From the NCBI GenBank assembly GCA_964516925.1, contig CAZEXL010000005.1:17755-81754 (forward strand): a stretch of DNA of 64,000 bases, read 5' to 3'. The translations under genes and the position numbers were made by a program. This document shows positions 1 to 8,462 of the stretch, piece after piece. A model generated the notes under the pieces. It was not told the origin of the DNA. It saw nothing but the letters and a program-made list of their open reading frames with translations, and made no database searches. The stretch is from CAG-552 sp964516925 (lineage in GTDB: Bacteria > Bacillota > Clostridia > Christensenellales > Pumilibacteraceae). Position 1 is the stretch's first letter; each line of letters starts with the position of its first letter.

Positions 1-452
1 GTTTCCAAAATCTTGGACAGAACCGCTTGTTCGTAGTCGGCTACGTGCAAAGCGCTTTTTTTAAGCACTTTTTTAAGCGCCTCCATTTCGTCCGGATCGA
101 CCGTTATTTCGGGCAATTCTTCATTAAAGAATTTATCCAAATGCGTGCGTTTTTTTACGGACGCGCAATACGCGTTGTAGTACGCGATTATGTACAAACC
201 TACGACGTTGTCGTACGAAACGGACAGAGCGGATTCGGCAAAACGTTTAGCCGATTCGAAGTTTCGCTCTTCAAAAAACCTTACGGCGTTTTCTACGTCG
301 TGCAAAACGGTAGTCGAACCGTTTACTACGCTACGAGAAAAAGTAGTTACGGCGTCGCACCTGGGGCACGTTGCGCGACGAGTTTGGAAGTTTATTTCCT
401 CTTCCTTGAATACGTATGGGCAACAGGAACACTTGTAAGCGCTTCCTTGCAT
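1..452 (-). CDS. zinc-finger protein, partial (C-terminus outside window)
   Basis: The reading frame is open from an ATG at 452 to the window edge, so only the first 150 residues are visible. A GGAGAG SD lies just upstream of the ATG. The N-terminus has two CxxC knuckles (C8/C11 and C29/C32) typical of a small zinc ribbon. It is followed by a helical, TPR-like stretch with pairs such as NFESAKRFAESAL. No signal peptide or membrane segment is visible, so it is probably cytoplasmic. It is the last visible gene of a minus-strand module with an SPFH/zinc-ribbon protein, a membrane protein and a small beta-rich protein, which suggests a shared membrane-associated role. The exact function is not recognised. 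Confidence 0.75.
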   Translation of the reverse strand, partial: MQGSAYKCSCCPYVFKEEEINFQTRRATCPRCDAVTTFSRSVVNGSTTVLHDVENAVRFFEERNFESAKRFAESALSVSYDNVVGLYIIAYYNAYCASVKKRTHLDKFFNEELPEITVDPDEMEALKKVLKKSALHVADYEQAVLSKILE

Positions 453-474
453 AAAAATTCTCTCCTTTTAAGCG

Positions 475-502
475 GGCGGCGTAAATAATTTAATACGCCG
501 CC
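475..502. other. GC-rich intercistronic hairpin
   Basis: A perfect 9-bp inverted repeat (GGCGGCGTA / TACGCCGCC) with a 10-nt AT loop lies between the stop of the 524-850 gene and the SD of the zinc-finger gene. No T-run follows it on the minus strand, so it looks more like an RNA-stabilising or processing stem inside an operon than a terminator. Confidence 0.5.
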
Positions 503-523
503 GCGCCGAGTTTTTCTTGAAGA

Positions 524-850
524 TTACTCTTGGGCGTCAAACCCGTATATTACGCTTGCAATTGCTTGCTCGATCTCGCAAAGCTGCTCGGTATTGAGCA
601 AAAGCACACAGTAATCTTTCATGTACGGGAACAGATTGTTGCCGCTTTTAGTGTAGATACGCATATAACACTTTGCGGCGTTTTTGCGAACGAACTGCAC
701 CGCTCCGATTACGTCAAGATTTATCGTGTACGCACATTCGTCGTTTTCGATAATAAGTCTTTTGTCGGTAACGGTAACTCGTTCTTTTTTGTTAATATAC
801 TCTTTTATGACTTTTTCGCATTCGTTTACTTTTATTAATTTCCCCACCAT
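524..850 (-). CDS. small beta-rich protein, PH-like fold suspected
   Basis: This 108-residue protein starts at an ATG with an AGGAG SD 8 nt upstream. The sequence alternates short beta-type segments (KERVTVTDKRLIIEN, YTINLDVIGAVQFV, YMRIYTKSGNN) and ends in an amphipathic helix. That is the pattern of a bacterial PH-like domain, but this is a pattern reading and not a confirmed family match. It sits 14 bp downstream of the four-TM protein and in the same direction, so the two are probably co-translated. There is no signal peptide. It could be an adaptor for the SPFH protein of the same operon. Confidence 0.7.
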   Translation of the reverse strand: MVGKLIKVNECEKVIKEYINKKERVTVTDKRLIIENDECAYTINLDVIGAVQFVRKNAAKCYMRIYTKSGNNLFPYMKDYCVLLLNTEQLCEIEQAIASVIYGFDAQE

Positions 851-864
851 AGTAAACTCCTTGC

Positions 865-1569
865 TTATCTAGCCGCCGCAAGCAGCTGATTTCTTATTTC
901 GACTTTAGCCATAGCGTCGTCGATAGCCGCAATAATTACGTCGCCGTCGGCGCCTCCGCTTAAAAGTTCGCTGATTATTTGAACTTGATTTTTTATATCT
1001 TGCTCGGCGCTTGCGGTAGATTCTACGCCCATCGGATCGGAATAATGAATCTTGGTTTTAAGCTCTTCGATTTTATTCTTTACCGCAGCGTCGCTCGTTT
1101 TGTACGAAAGCGCGCCTACCGTTATTTCCAAAGTGCGAAGTTCGCTTACCTTTGTAGTGATTTGCTGTTCGTTTGCGGTTATGTGCCTTGCGCCCATAAA
1201 GCTTACGATCATCGCTACGGCGTAAGCTACTATTATGATTGCGTTAAGAATTACTAGTGCGGTTGCGTCTTCGCCCTTGCCGAAGCAAAGCATAAAGAAG
1301 AAGTTAAGCACGAACGTAACGGCAAAGTATATAAGGGTTACTATGTACGCCGGAGCGTGTATCGACAATATAGGATTGCTACCCTTAAGCTGAGTAAGCA
1401 CGATAAGCACGCCGCCCACTACGAACGCAACGTCGATGAACGCGAACGCACACCAGAAGTTTGCTTCGACGATATCGAGATCGGCTACCACAAGAACAAT
1501 AACGTTCCAAAGTACGCATATAAGCGCCCACGCTATAAGCGTAAGATACCTATTTTTAATTTTAGCCAT
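865..1569 (-). CDS. four-TM membrane protein of unknown function
   Basis: The start is taken at 1569 (MAKIKNRYL) because an AAGGAGG SD lies just before it. An upstream in-frame extension has no such site and runs into the preceding gene. About 234 residues: four hydrophobic segments near residues 6-30, 37-60, 70-96 and 103-127, followed by a soluble helical C-terminal half with repeated Lys/Glu helices. No family is recognised. Its SD overlaps the stop region of the SPFH/zinc-ribbon gene, so the two are translationally linked. A role as membrane anchor of the SPFH complex is inferred from context only. Confidence 0.8.
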   Translation of the reverse strand: MAKIKNRYLTLIAWALICVLWNVIVLVVADLDIVEANFWCAFAFIDVAFVVGGVLIVLTQLKGSNPILSIHAPAYIVTLIYFAVTFVLNFFFMLCFGKGEDATALVILNAIIIVAYAVAMIVSFMGARHITANEQQITTKVSELRTLEITVGALSYKTSDAAVKNKIEELKTKIHYSDPMGVESTASAEQDIKNQVQIISELLSGGADGDVIIAAIDDAMAKVEIRNQLLAAAR

Positions 1570-1583
1570 TTTTATTTTCCTCC

Positions 1584-2879
1584 TTAAATTTGACTTCCGC
1601 AACTAGAGCAGAACTTAACGCCCGGTTGCAATTCCGCACCGCACTTGGGACAAACTGCGCTTTGAGGTTTGCCGCAACTAGAGCAGAACTTAGCGCCCTG
1701 AGCAATCGGCGCTCCGCAATGAATGCACGTCGCGCCTTGAGAAGCTATCGGAGAGCCGCAACTTCCGCAGAATTTTGCACCCTGAGCAATCGGCGCTCCG
1801 CACTTAGGACATACCGCGCCCATCGGAGAGCCGCAACTTCCGCAGAATTTTGCGCCCTGATTAACCGGCGAACCGCACTTAGGACAAGTCGAAGTTTGAG
1901 TAGTCGCTTGCCCCATTTGGTTCATAGCGTTGTTTGCTACGTTAGCCATTCCGAGCCCGAACGCACCGCCTACGCCTGCGCCCATGCCGAGCCCCATACC
2001 TGCGCCCATAATCGTACCCGCCATGCCTTCGTTGCTAGCTGCCGACTGCATAACATCGTAGCCGCGTTCGGAAGCGTAGGTATAACCTTCGCGCGCACGC
2101 TTTGCTGCAAGAGCGATGGATTCGTCTTCCATCTCCTTGCGCTTAAGAATGGATTCGCGACGACGCTTGTCGTATTCGCGAACGTCCGCCATCGACTGAG
2201 CGTCAAGCTCGATAGCTTCGAACGAGAAGAGGTCCACCATAATGCCGTACGTAGCAAAGAACGGCCTCATTTGTTCGAGCATAGCGTCCGAAAGCTCGGT
2301 GTAGTACGAAGCAAGGTTGTACACGTCGGCTTTCTGTTTGTTTATGGTTTCACCCAAAAGGTTGGTAACTCTTTCGATTAACTTGCTCTTTAATACCTGC
2401 TCTACGTCCCTTTTGGTGTAAAGAGCCTGAGTGCCGGTAAGAAGTTCCAAAAGTTTCTTTGCGCCCTCGATACCGTCGATGTGCGCGCCGAAAGTACCGC
2501 AAGCGCCGACTTTTACCGTTACGAAGTCGTCCATTCCGCTAAGCGAAAGTCTGAACGACGCAGGATTGCGAAGTCCCCAACCAAGGTCGGTCATTCTGAT
2601 AAGATTGATAAAGAATACTTCGCAATGGAACGGCGATTCGCCGCCGGTAGGAACGTTTACGAGTTTTTTAACAAACGGCAAGTTAGACGTAGTAAGGGTG
2701 TGTCTGCCCGGACCGTACGCGTGCAAAGATTGTCCGTTTTGGAAAAATACCGCAACTTGATTTTGATGAACGATTAGCTGCGCGTGCGTATTGAAATCTT
2801 CGGCTTCGTGTTTGTATACGACGATATCGTTAGACTGCGCGCTGGGATCGTCCCAAGCAATGATGTCATAAAGTTTCAT
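1584..2879 (-). CDS. SPFH-domain protein with four C-terminal zinc ribbons (YdjI-like)
   Basis: 431 residues. The N-terminal half (about 1-270) resembles the SPFH 'virion core' type domain of Bacillus YdjI: it opens with a W-D-D-P element, has a VHQNQVAVFFQNG segment and ends in a charged helix (YDKRRRESILKRKEMEDE). A Gly/Ala/Met-rich linker (about 290-330) follows. Residues 333-431 carry four tandem zinc ribbons of about 23 residues, each CxxCG...FCxxCG. There is no signal peptide or TM; such proteins associate with the inner membrane face. In Bacillus the ydj operon pairs YdjI with PspA and zinc-ribbon membrane partners; here the partners are the membrane, beta-rich and zinc-finger genes downstream. 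A membrane-stress scaffold is a family-based inference. Confidence 0.85.
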   Translation of the reverse strand: MKLYDIIAWDDPSAQSNDIVVYKHEAEDFNTHAQLIVHQNQVAVFFQNGQSLHAYGPGRHTLTTSNLPFVKKLVNVPTGGESPFHCEVFFINLIRMTDLGWGLRNPASFRLSLSGMDDFVTVKVGACGTFGAHIDGIEGAKKLLELLTGTQALYTKRDVEQVLKSKLIERVTNLLGETINKQKADVYNLASYYTELSDAMLEQMRPFFATYGIMVDLFSFEAIELDAQSMADVREYDKRRRESILKRKEMEDESIALAAKRAREGYTYASERGYDVMQSAASNEGMAGTIMGAGMGLGMGAGVGGAFGLGMANVANNAMNQMGQATTQTSTCPKCGSPVNQGAKFCGSCGSPMGAVCPKCGAPIAQGAKFCGSCGSPIASQGATCIHCGAPIAQGAKFCSSCGKPQSAVCPKCGAELQPGVKFCSSCGSQI

Positions 2880-2955
2880 ATTTTTCTCCTTATATTTTTA
2901 AGCAACGTTACCGCCGCCAAAATTAGTTTGAATTGTTTTTTGCCACCGTGAAATA

Positions 2956-2985
2956 ATTATACAATTTATATCGCAAATATGTCAA
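2956..2985 (-). promoter_or_regulatory. sigma-A type promoter of the SPFH operon
   Basis: On the minus strand TTGACA (2980-2985) and TATAAT (2956-2961) are separated by 18 bp, about 77 bp upstream of the SPFH start codon. Confidence 0.7.
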
Positions 2986-3036
2986 GCATATTTAAACTAT
3001 TTATGTGTGAAATTTGCTAATCGGAGAAAAAACTCT

Positions 3037-3064
3037 TTGATATATGCGCACTATGTGATATAAT
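3037..3064 (+). promoter_or_regulatory. promoter of the CPCC membrane protein gene
   Basis: TTGATA (3037-3042), 16 bp, then TATAAT (3059-3064) preceded by TGTGA, about 30 bp before the ATG at 3094. It is divergent from the SPFH operon promoter. Confidence 0.65.
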
Positions 3065-3093
3065 TGTATGTATAATTATTTAAGGATGCCGAC

Positions 3094-3885
3094 ATGAAAC
3101 GAAAAAACTATTCTTTTAACCTAGCTAAAAGCGTAACGACTTCGATATTGTTGCCGCTTTTTGCCGTTTTGGACATCGTTTTGATAGTGGTTTTAAGCGA
3201 CTGCTTCGACAGCGTATGGGAAGCCGTTCTTTTGCCTACCGCAACGATTGCGGTTGTCGGCGGTTTGGGGTTTTTGGCTTTGTTTATCGCGGGCAACGCC
3301 ATGTACAAAAGACATTCTTTTTCGCAAGACGAACAATGGTTTTACGGCGGCAAACGCAAGCTGAAAAAATCGAATCTTAAGCGAATTTTCGTCGGGAAAC
3401 TGGACTCCGTTTTTATGGTTGAATTTTTGCCGATAAAAGACGGCGTAATAAAAACCTGCAAGCTTCTTTACTATTTTTATTCACGAAAAGAACTTATAGA
3501 CTTTTTATTTGAAAACGACCTGATGCGATATTTGGAACAAGACGAAAAAGACCTGCTTGAGCAGTGGCAAACAGAAATGGAAGAAACACATCGCGACGAC
3601 ATTGCCGAGCGTTTTTCCTGCCCGTGTTGCGGCAATTTAACGTATCCGCAAAAGCCCGGCTTTACCTCGTACTATATATGTCCGGTCTGTTTTTGGGAGG
3701 ACGATCCGTACGCGCTTTTCAATCCGTTCGACGCCGACAATATCAATCACGTTTCGCTTGCCGAAGCACGCGAAAATTACTTAGAATTTAAGGCGTGCTC
3801 CAAAGAATTCGCAGAATACGTACGGCCGCCAAAAGACGACGAGCTAGAACCCAAAAATAACGACGAACAAGAAATTTTATCGTAA
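3094..3885 (+). CDS. membrane protein with C-terminal CPCC zinc domain
   Basis: 263 residues with an AAGGATG SD before the ATG. Two hydrophobic segments (about residues 12-36 and 43-68) anchor an N-terminal part that looks like small YcxB-type proteins (KRHSFSQDEQWFYGG...). The C-terminal 80 residues form a cysteine-rich CPCC domain: FSCPCCGNLTY, then CPVCFWEDDP and a conserved NHVSLAEARENY segment, close to the Pfam Cys_rich_CPCC family often found as stand-alone small proteins. Zinc binding by the two CxxC pairs is the family expectation. It stands alone with its own promoter and is followed by a tiny hydrophobic gene. Joining CPCC to a membrane anchor is unusual. Function unknown. Confidence 0.8.
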   Translation: MKRKNYSFNLAKSVTTSILLPLFAVLDIVLIVVLSDCFDSVWEAVLLPTATIAVVGGLGFLALFIAGNAMYKRHSFSQDEQWFYGGKRKLKKSNLKRIFVGKLDSVFMVEFLPIKDGVIKTCKLLYYFYSRKELIDFLFENDLMRYLEQDEKDLLEQWQTEMEETHRDDIAERFSCPCCGNLTYPQKPGFTSYYICPVCFWEDDPYALFNPFDADNINHVSLAEARENYLEFKACSKEFAEYVRPPKDDELEPKNNDEQEILS

Positions 3886-3932
3886 CGTTTTTCGTTTCTG
3901 CCGCATATAATGTTGTATGCAAGGAGAACTTT

Positions 3933-4115
3933 ATGGGGCAAAACGAAATATTCAAACTTCTGCTTATAATTTTATTGCTGATTAACGGCGATAATAGCGG
4001 CAACGGCGAGTGCAACGGACTTACCGGCAATCTTAATCAAATAATAATTATCTTACTTTTGCTTGGCTTTAACCCGACCGACAGCTCTAACTCGACCGAA
4101 AACACCACTTTCTAG
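3933..4115 (+). CDS. tiny hydrophobic protein, 60 aa
   Basis: The ATG at 3933 has a good AAGGAGA SD 6 nt upstream. Two leucine/isoleucine blocks (FKLLLIILLLI and QIIIILLLLGF) flank a short Asn/Gly-rich polar loop (NGDNSGNGECNG), and the tail is Ser/Thr/Asn-rich. This is the shape of small membrane or spore-associated peptides found in Clostridia; no family is assigned. It lies 47 bp after the CPCC gene and may be co-transcribed. Confidence 0.55.
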   Translation: MGQNEIFKLLLIILLLINGDNSGNGECNGLTGNLNQIIIILLLLGFNPTDSSNSTENTTF

Positions 4116-4153
4116 CTTCTAATCGATTTAAGCTCGACCGAAAATACTACTTT
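4091..4153. repeat. short direct repeat, 21 bp twice
   Basis: CTCGACCGAAAAcACcACTTT at 4091-4111 is repeated at 4133-4153 with two C-to-T changes. The first copy encodes the Ser/Thr-rich tail of the 60-aa protein and the second is just beyond its stop, so the tail probably arose by, or lost, a small tandem duplication. Confidence 0.6.
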
Positions 4154-4254
4154 TTCGCCTTTACGACAAAGCGCAACCGCTTTTTGCGATCGCGCTTTTG
4201 TTTGATTCGTTTACATCAACGATTAATAATCGTTACACTCAGCAATAAACGGCG

Positions 4255-6453
4255 TTAAGCCTTGTAGATTTTTTTTACTTTTTTAAGACAGTCGTTGCCA
4301 TCTATTTTAAGCCACTGCAGCCAACTGCCTTTGTAATTGACTTTAGTTAACGGACAATCACTAAACGCAGACATTCCAATGCTTTTTAAACTTAAGGGCA
4401 ACGTTATTTCCGTTAAGTTTTCGCAATTAGAGAACGCATAAAGTTCTATACTTGTTACACCTTCGGGTATCGTTATGTTTGTTAAACTACTGCAACCTTC
4501 GAACGCATTACTTCCTATGATTGTAACTCCGTCCGGTATCGAAAACGACGTACAATTTTTGGCACTTGGGCAACGCAGTAAGACCTTTCCGATATTCCTA
4601 TATAAAACTCCGTCTATACTCCTATAATGCATATTGTTTTTATCTACGTTTATTTCGGTTAAGCTACTGCAATAATCAAACACACTTCTTCCTATGCTTG
4701 TTACGCTAGAAGGGATCGTTACGCTTGTTATGTTGCATCTTATAAACGCATCATCCTTTATCTCCTTTACCGTGTTCGGAATAACAAGATTAGTTGCCTT
4801 TTTATCGTTTAGGTATAAGTTTTGCGCATCCCACAACGGATTGCTAACACTGTCGCCAAACGATATATTGCACCATGCCGCCAAATCGCTTATATGTACA
4901 GCCGTTAAGCCGTCGCAATTTTCGAACGCTCTATCTCCTATACTCGTTACGCTGGGCGGGATTATTACCCTTATTATATTACTTCCAAAGAACGCTTTTT
5001 CCCCTATGGTTTTAACGGTAGACGGAATAGAAACATCGGTGCCGTTGCCTTTGTATTTTAACAAACAATCGCCTTTTATATCAAAATTTGTCTTTATTCT
5101 AAGCTCTTCTGCAAGCCGCGCTGCCGTCTTGCGTTTTTCAATTTCCGCCTTACACACGTCGTATTGCTTTTTAGCATCTTCGTAGCCTTGGTCCGCCGCC
5201 TTTTTGAACCATTCCATCGCTTTGTCATAGTTCTGCGCCACACCCTCACCCTTCTTACAACACAATCCAAAATTATGTTGCGCGACTTTATACCCTTGGA
5301 CTGCCGCTTTAAGATACCACTTTGCCTCTTCGAAATGACTTTTTGTTACGCCATAACCGTTTTCATAACACCAGCCAAGATTGTTTTGCGCGTATTTATC
5401 CCCTTGGTCTGCCGCTTTACGATACCACTTTACCGCTTCGACATAATCTTTGGTTACGCCATAACCGTGCACATAACAATAGCCCAATCTAAATTGCGCT
5501 TCGGCATTCCCATATTCCGCCGCCTTTCTTGCCCACTTTACCGCTTCGGTATAGTTTTTGGTTACGCCGTTATTTCCCCAGTAATACTTTTCTCCGAGAT
5601 CGTACCATTCTTTTGCCTGTGCTACTTTGCGTTCTTCTTCGGCTTTGCGTTCTTCTTCGGCTTTACGCGCTTGTATTTCGTCGTATTTTTTTTCTATCTT
5701 TGTACCGACAAAAACATCTTTGCCGCAGTTAATACGCAGCGAAGGATACGGCACGTCAAGTTGCGTGCAACCGTTGAATGCTCCGTCGCATATTTGTCTT
5801 AATTCTGTCGGATAGTTTATTTTGCGCAAATTGCAGCAACGAGCAAAAGCATATTCGCCTATGCGCACTACGTACCTGTCAAGTTCCACTTCGACTAAGT
5901 TTGTACAGTCGCTGAACAAATGACTCGCTATGTCATCTACGCCCCAAGGTATCGTTACTTTTGTTAAGCTTGTGCAAAAAGAAAACGCACTGCTTCCTAT
6001 ACTTGTTACGGAAGACGGCAACGTTACTCTGCTTAAACGAGTGCAATATTGAAAAGCATAATCGCCTACGGATGTTACCGAATTCGGAATTGCTATGCCT
6101 TCCAATTCGCTACACTTTTCGAACGCACTTTTCCCTATATCGGTTACGCCGTTACCTATGCTTACGCTTTTTAGACCGCTACAGCCTAGAAACGCACTGT
6201 CGCCTATATTCGTTACGCTAGACGGAATCGTTACGCTTGTCAGTTTACTACACTCACGAAAAGCAGCGCTTGCTATACTTGTTACGATATCTGGAACAAC
6301 AACGTTTCCACCGCTTCCAATGTATTTTAACAAAGTGCCGTCCTTTATATCAAAATTCTCTTTTATTTTGCGGTCTTCTTCGGCTTTACGTATTGCTTCG
6401 TTTGCTCTTTCGTATGCACGTATCGTTGCATTATTGTCAAACTTTATACTCAT
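4255..6453 (-). CDS. LRR_5 - Sel1 - LRR_5 repeat protein without signal peptide
   Basis: 732 residues. Order: short charged helix (1-35), BspA-type LRR_5 repeats (about 40-270; units like SVTSIGSSAFSFCTSL), a Lys/Glu coiled stretch, four Sel1/TPR-like repeats (about 285-430; units like EAVKWYRKAADQG), then a second LRR_5 block (about 470-715). The segment before each LRR block is duplicated: KIKENFDIKDGTLLKYIGSG near residue 30 and RIKTNFDIKGDCLLKYKGNG near 457. Unlike the other three LRR proteins in this window it has no signal peptide or lipobox. It is the last gene of the FtsK-like/WXG100-like operon, 17 bp after the 350-aa gene, so it is a candidate substrate or effector, or a cytosolic scaffold. 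LRR_5 and Sel1 assignments are firm; the role is inferred. Confidence 0.88.
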   Translation of the reverse strand: MSIKFDNNATIRAYERANEAIRKAEEDRKIKENFDIKDGTLLKYIGSGGNVVVPDIVTSIASAAFRECSKLTSVTIPSSVTNIGDSAFLGCSGLKSVSIGNGVTDIGKSAFEKCSELEGIAIPNSVTSVGDYAFQYCTRLSRVTLPSSVTSIGSSAFSFCTSLTKVTIPWGVDDIASHLFSDCTNLVEVELDRYVVRIGEYAFARCCNLRKINYPTELRQICDGAFNGCTQLDVPYPSLRINCGKDVFVGTKIEKKYDEIQARKAEEERKAEEERKVAQAKEWYDLGEKYYWGNNGVTKNYTEAVKWARKAAEYGNAEAQFRLGYCYVHGYGVTKDYVEAVKWYRKAADQGDKYAQNNLGWCYENGYGVTKSHFEEAKWYLKAAVQGYKVAQHNFGLCCKKGEGVAQNYDKAMEWFKKAADQGYEDAKKQYDVCKAEIEKRKTAARLAEELRIKTNFDIKGDCLLKYKGNGTDVSIPSTVKTIGEKAFFGSNIIRVIIPPSVTSIGDRAFENCDGLTAVHISDLAAWCNISFGDSVSNPLWDAQNLYLNDKKATNLVIPNTVKEIKDDAFIRCNITSVTIPSSVTSIGRSVFDYCSSLTEINVDKNNMHYRSIDGVLYRNIGKVLLRCPSAKNCTSFSIPDGVTIIGSNAFEGCSSLTNITIPEGVTSIELYAFSNCENLTEITLPLSLKSIGMSAFSDCPLTKVNYKGSWLQWLKIDGNDCLKKVKKIYKA

Positions 6454-6470
6454 TGGTTGCCTCCTTTATG

Positions 6471-7523
6471 CTAGTAGGTTTTTACGCCTAGATACGCGCT
6501 TAAATCTTGCGTCAGATCGTTTAACGCATTCGCCCTTTTTTTTAATATCCAGTAGACGTTTTTTAAGTTGCGGTCGACATTGTTTACGGTTTGTGCAACT
6601 TGTTCCGAAACGTTGTCTTTTATGTTTTTGCGATATCTTTGCGTGCTTTCCATAAGCTTATCGGCGTTTTCGTTTAGCTTATTATTCGTTTTTTGGCACT
6701 CGCAAGAAAGCAAATTTAGATTATTAAAATTTTCGATTACCAGACAATTGACGGAATTTTTTTCAAAAAACTCGCTTGCCGATCGCAACGCCGATTTTGC
6801 GACGTCTTTTATTTGAATAACGTTTTTATATAATTCGTCAAACGTTCTACCCGCTTTCTCCGCATCGTTTTCGAATACCTTAAAAGCTTCGTCTATCTTG
6901 TGCTCGGCGTCGTCACAAGCGCTTATATATCTTTCAATCTTTACTATCTCTTTTGCTATATCGTTTTTTATCGAACCAAGCGCGTCGTTGTTTTTATCGA
7001 TTTCACCGACTTTTGCATTTATTTTTGAAATAACCGATTCGATTGCATTTATTTTTTCGTAGATGTTTTTACGCTCGTTTTTATTTCCGTTGCAAGCATA
7101 TACTAAAGCATTATAGTTGCTTTCCCATGCTGTCACTTCGGACGCATACGGCTTTTGTGGATCCCACCTTGGCTTTGCAGCCATCAAAGAATTTATTTCG
7201 CTTTCTTGCCATTTGATTTTATCGTCTAAAGGTTTTATGAAGCTTTGCAAACGATGCGCTTCTTCTTGCTTCTTTTTCTTTTCGTTAAGCAACTTTTCTT
7301 TTATTTTATCGTTTTTATTACAAACGTCTTCCGCTGCGCTTATATCGGACTGGGCGTCACTTTTTGCGTTTTGAGCGCGACTTTTAAGATCGCTAACATT
7401 ACCGAGGTACCAATCTTTTACTCTATTTGCCTCGTTTTTTAATTTAGCTATACCTTCCGTTTTATACCAATAACAACTTTCCGCAACGCAATCAATTGCA
7501 TCCATTGAATAGTTAATATCCAT
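6471..7523 (-). CDS. 350-aa helical/coiled-coil protein of the FtsK-like locus
   Basis: The sequence is almost entirely helical and charged, with long coiled-coil stretches (residues about 25-110, 140-220 and 290-345). It has no TM segment and no signal peptide. The N-terminus has Trp/Tyr clusters (ESCYWYKTEG, DWYLGN) and a central WDPQKPYASEVTAWESNY segment. In size and helicity it recalls the LXG/YeeF-type N-terminal halves of type VII substrates, but no LXG signature is visible. Its start overlaps the 79-aa gene by 11 bp, indicating coupled translation. Function unknown; structural partner or substrate of the neighbouring ATPase is inference. Confidence 0.8.
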   Translation of the reverse strand: MDINYSMDAIDCVAESCYWYKTEGIAKLKNEANRVKDWYLGNVSDLKSRAQNAKSDAQSDISAAEDVCNKNDKIKEKLLNEKKKKQEEAHRLQSFIKPLDDKIKWQESEINSLMAAKPRWDPQKPYASEVTAWESNYNALVYACNGNKNERKNIYEKINAIESVISKINAKVGEIDKNNDALGSIKNDIAKEIVKIERYISACDDAEHKIDEAFKVFENDAEKAGRTFDELYKNVIQIKDVAKSALRSASEFFEKNSVNCLVIENFNNLNLLSCECQKTNNKLNENADKLMESTQRYRKNIKDNVSEQVAQTVNNVDRNLKNVYWILKKRANALNDLTQDLSAYLGVKTY

Positions 7524-7752
7524 TTTTTACCTCGTAAGATCTTATCTTTTCAAAACGCGAAACGTAAGTGTTTTGTTTATCCGCCCCCACCAAAGACCTC
7601 GATATTGCGCTTACCGCATTGGTCGCAACGCTTGCGAACTTTTCGCAACAAGCGTTTGCTCCGTCCACGGCAGAATTTATGCTTCTTTGTACTTTTGTTC
7701 CTACTTTATCGCACCATCCGCATTCATTTACGTAATCAAGATATCTGCTCAT
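7513..7752 (-). CDS. 79-aa protein of the FtsK-like locus
   Basis: Small ORF with a GGAG SD 12 nt before the ATG, overlapping the next gene by 11 bp. The middle is a predicted helix rich in Ala, Ser, Val and Cys (DGANACCEKFASVATNAVSAI) and the ends are polar. Three or more cysteines (near residues 11, 14, 35 and 36) are unusual for a WXG100-type protein. No family is recognised. Its fixed place between the two WXG100-size genes and the coiled-coil gene supports a real gene. Confidence 0.65.
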   Translation of the reverse strand: MSRYLDYVNECGWCDKVGTKVQRSINSAVDGANACCEKFASVATNAVSAISRSLVGADKQNTYVSRFEKIRSYEVKNGY

Positions 7753-7802
7753 AACTTTTACATAAGCTCCTTTTGCTTTGCAAATTTAAGTTGCTTGTAA
7801 TT

Positions 7803-8102
7803 CTACTTCATCGCCAAACGAAGCATATCAAGATATTTTTTATATCCGTCTGCCTTTGCTTTTAATTGCTCCGAAAGATTTTCCAATTTCTTTAAATCTT
7901 GGTTTATTTGTTTGGTATCTTCTTGTAAAATTCCTTTTATTTTATCTATCGTTTCGCCGCTTGCTGCCATCGAATTTATTAATTTGTTAATATTGTTTAC
8001 AGCCCTTTTTACGGTTTCGACATATTGATCGATTTCTTCTTTTTCCGCCAACGTGATTTTATGTAAATTTTCATTGTTTGCTATTACTTCTTGCGTACTC
8101 AT
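7803..8102 (-). CDS. 99-aa helical hairpin protein, WXG100-size
   Basis: 99 residues, predicted as two long helices separated by a short turn (MAASGETID, near residues 45-53), with Asn/Lys/Glu-rich faces and heptad leucines/isoleucines. An SD (AAGGAG) precedes the ATG. Size and helix-turn-helix hairpin match ESAT-6/WXG100 proteins, but there is no W-x-G in the turn and no clear C-terminal YxxxD/E signal (it ends GYKKYLDMLRLAMK). It is paired with a similar 94-aa gene 45 bp upstream, as WXG100 partners often are. Membership in WXG100 is an inference from size, fold and context. Confidence 0.75.
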   Translation of the reverse strand: MSTQEVIANNENLHKITLAEKEEIDQYVETVKRAVNNINKLINSMAASGETIDKIKGILQEDTKQINQDLKKLENLSEQLKAKADGYKKYLDMLRLAMK

Positions 8103-8147
8103 TGTTGTCTCCTTTTTAATTCGTTTATTGCTCGTTTTAGAAACGCG

Positions 8148-8432
8148 CTACACCTTTATTCTGTCTTCGTTTTCTATTCTTTTTAACAAAGCGTTGGACT
8201 CGATAATTTTTTGGATCCGTTTTTGTAGATCGTCATGCATTTTTATTGCGTCTTCTTTAATTTTGCGAATGCATTTGTTTGCATCTGCCGAAACGTTATC
8301 CTTTAGCGATTTACCATAATTATTGCTTTTACTAATTAATTGATCAGATTGTTCTTCGATTCCTTTAAGCAATTCTATTATTTTTTTCGTCGCCGCCTCT
8401 ACGTTATCGGTATTCCAATTAAAATCGTTCAT
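8148..8432 (-). CDS. 94-aa helical hairpin protein, WXG100-like
   Basis: First small gene after the FtsK-like ATPase, with an AGGAGG SD. Two helices (about residues 9-36 and 46-90) flank a turn with N38-Y39-G40-K41, so a Tyr-x/Gly pair sits where WXG100 proteins have Trp-x-Gly. There is a Trp at residue 6. No signal peptide. With the 99-aa neighbour it probably forms the small-helical-pair partner of the ATPase. A WXG100-like assignment is likely but a profile search would be needed to confirm it. Confidence 0.75.
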   Translation of the reverse strand: MNDFNWNTDNVEAATKKIIELLKGIEEQSDQLISKSNNYGKSLKDNVSADANKCIRKIKEDAIKMHDDLQKRIQKIIESNALLKRIENEDRIKV

Positions 8433-8462
8433 CGTTTCCTCCTGAATTTTTTGTTGAAAATT

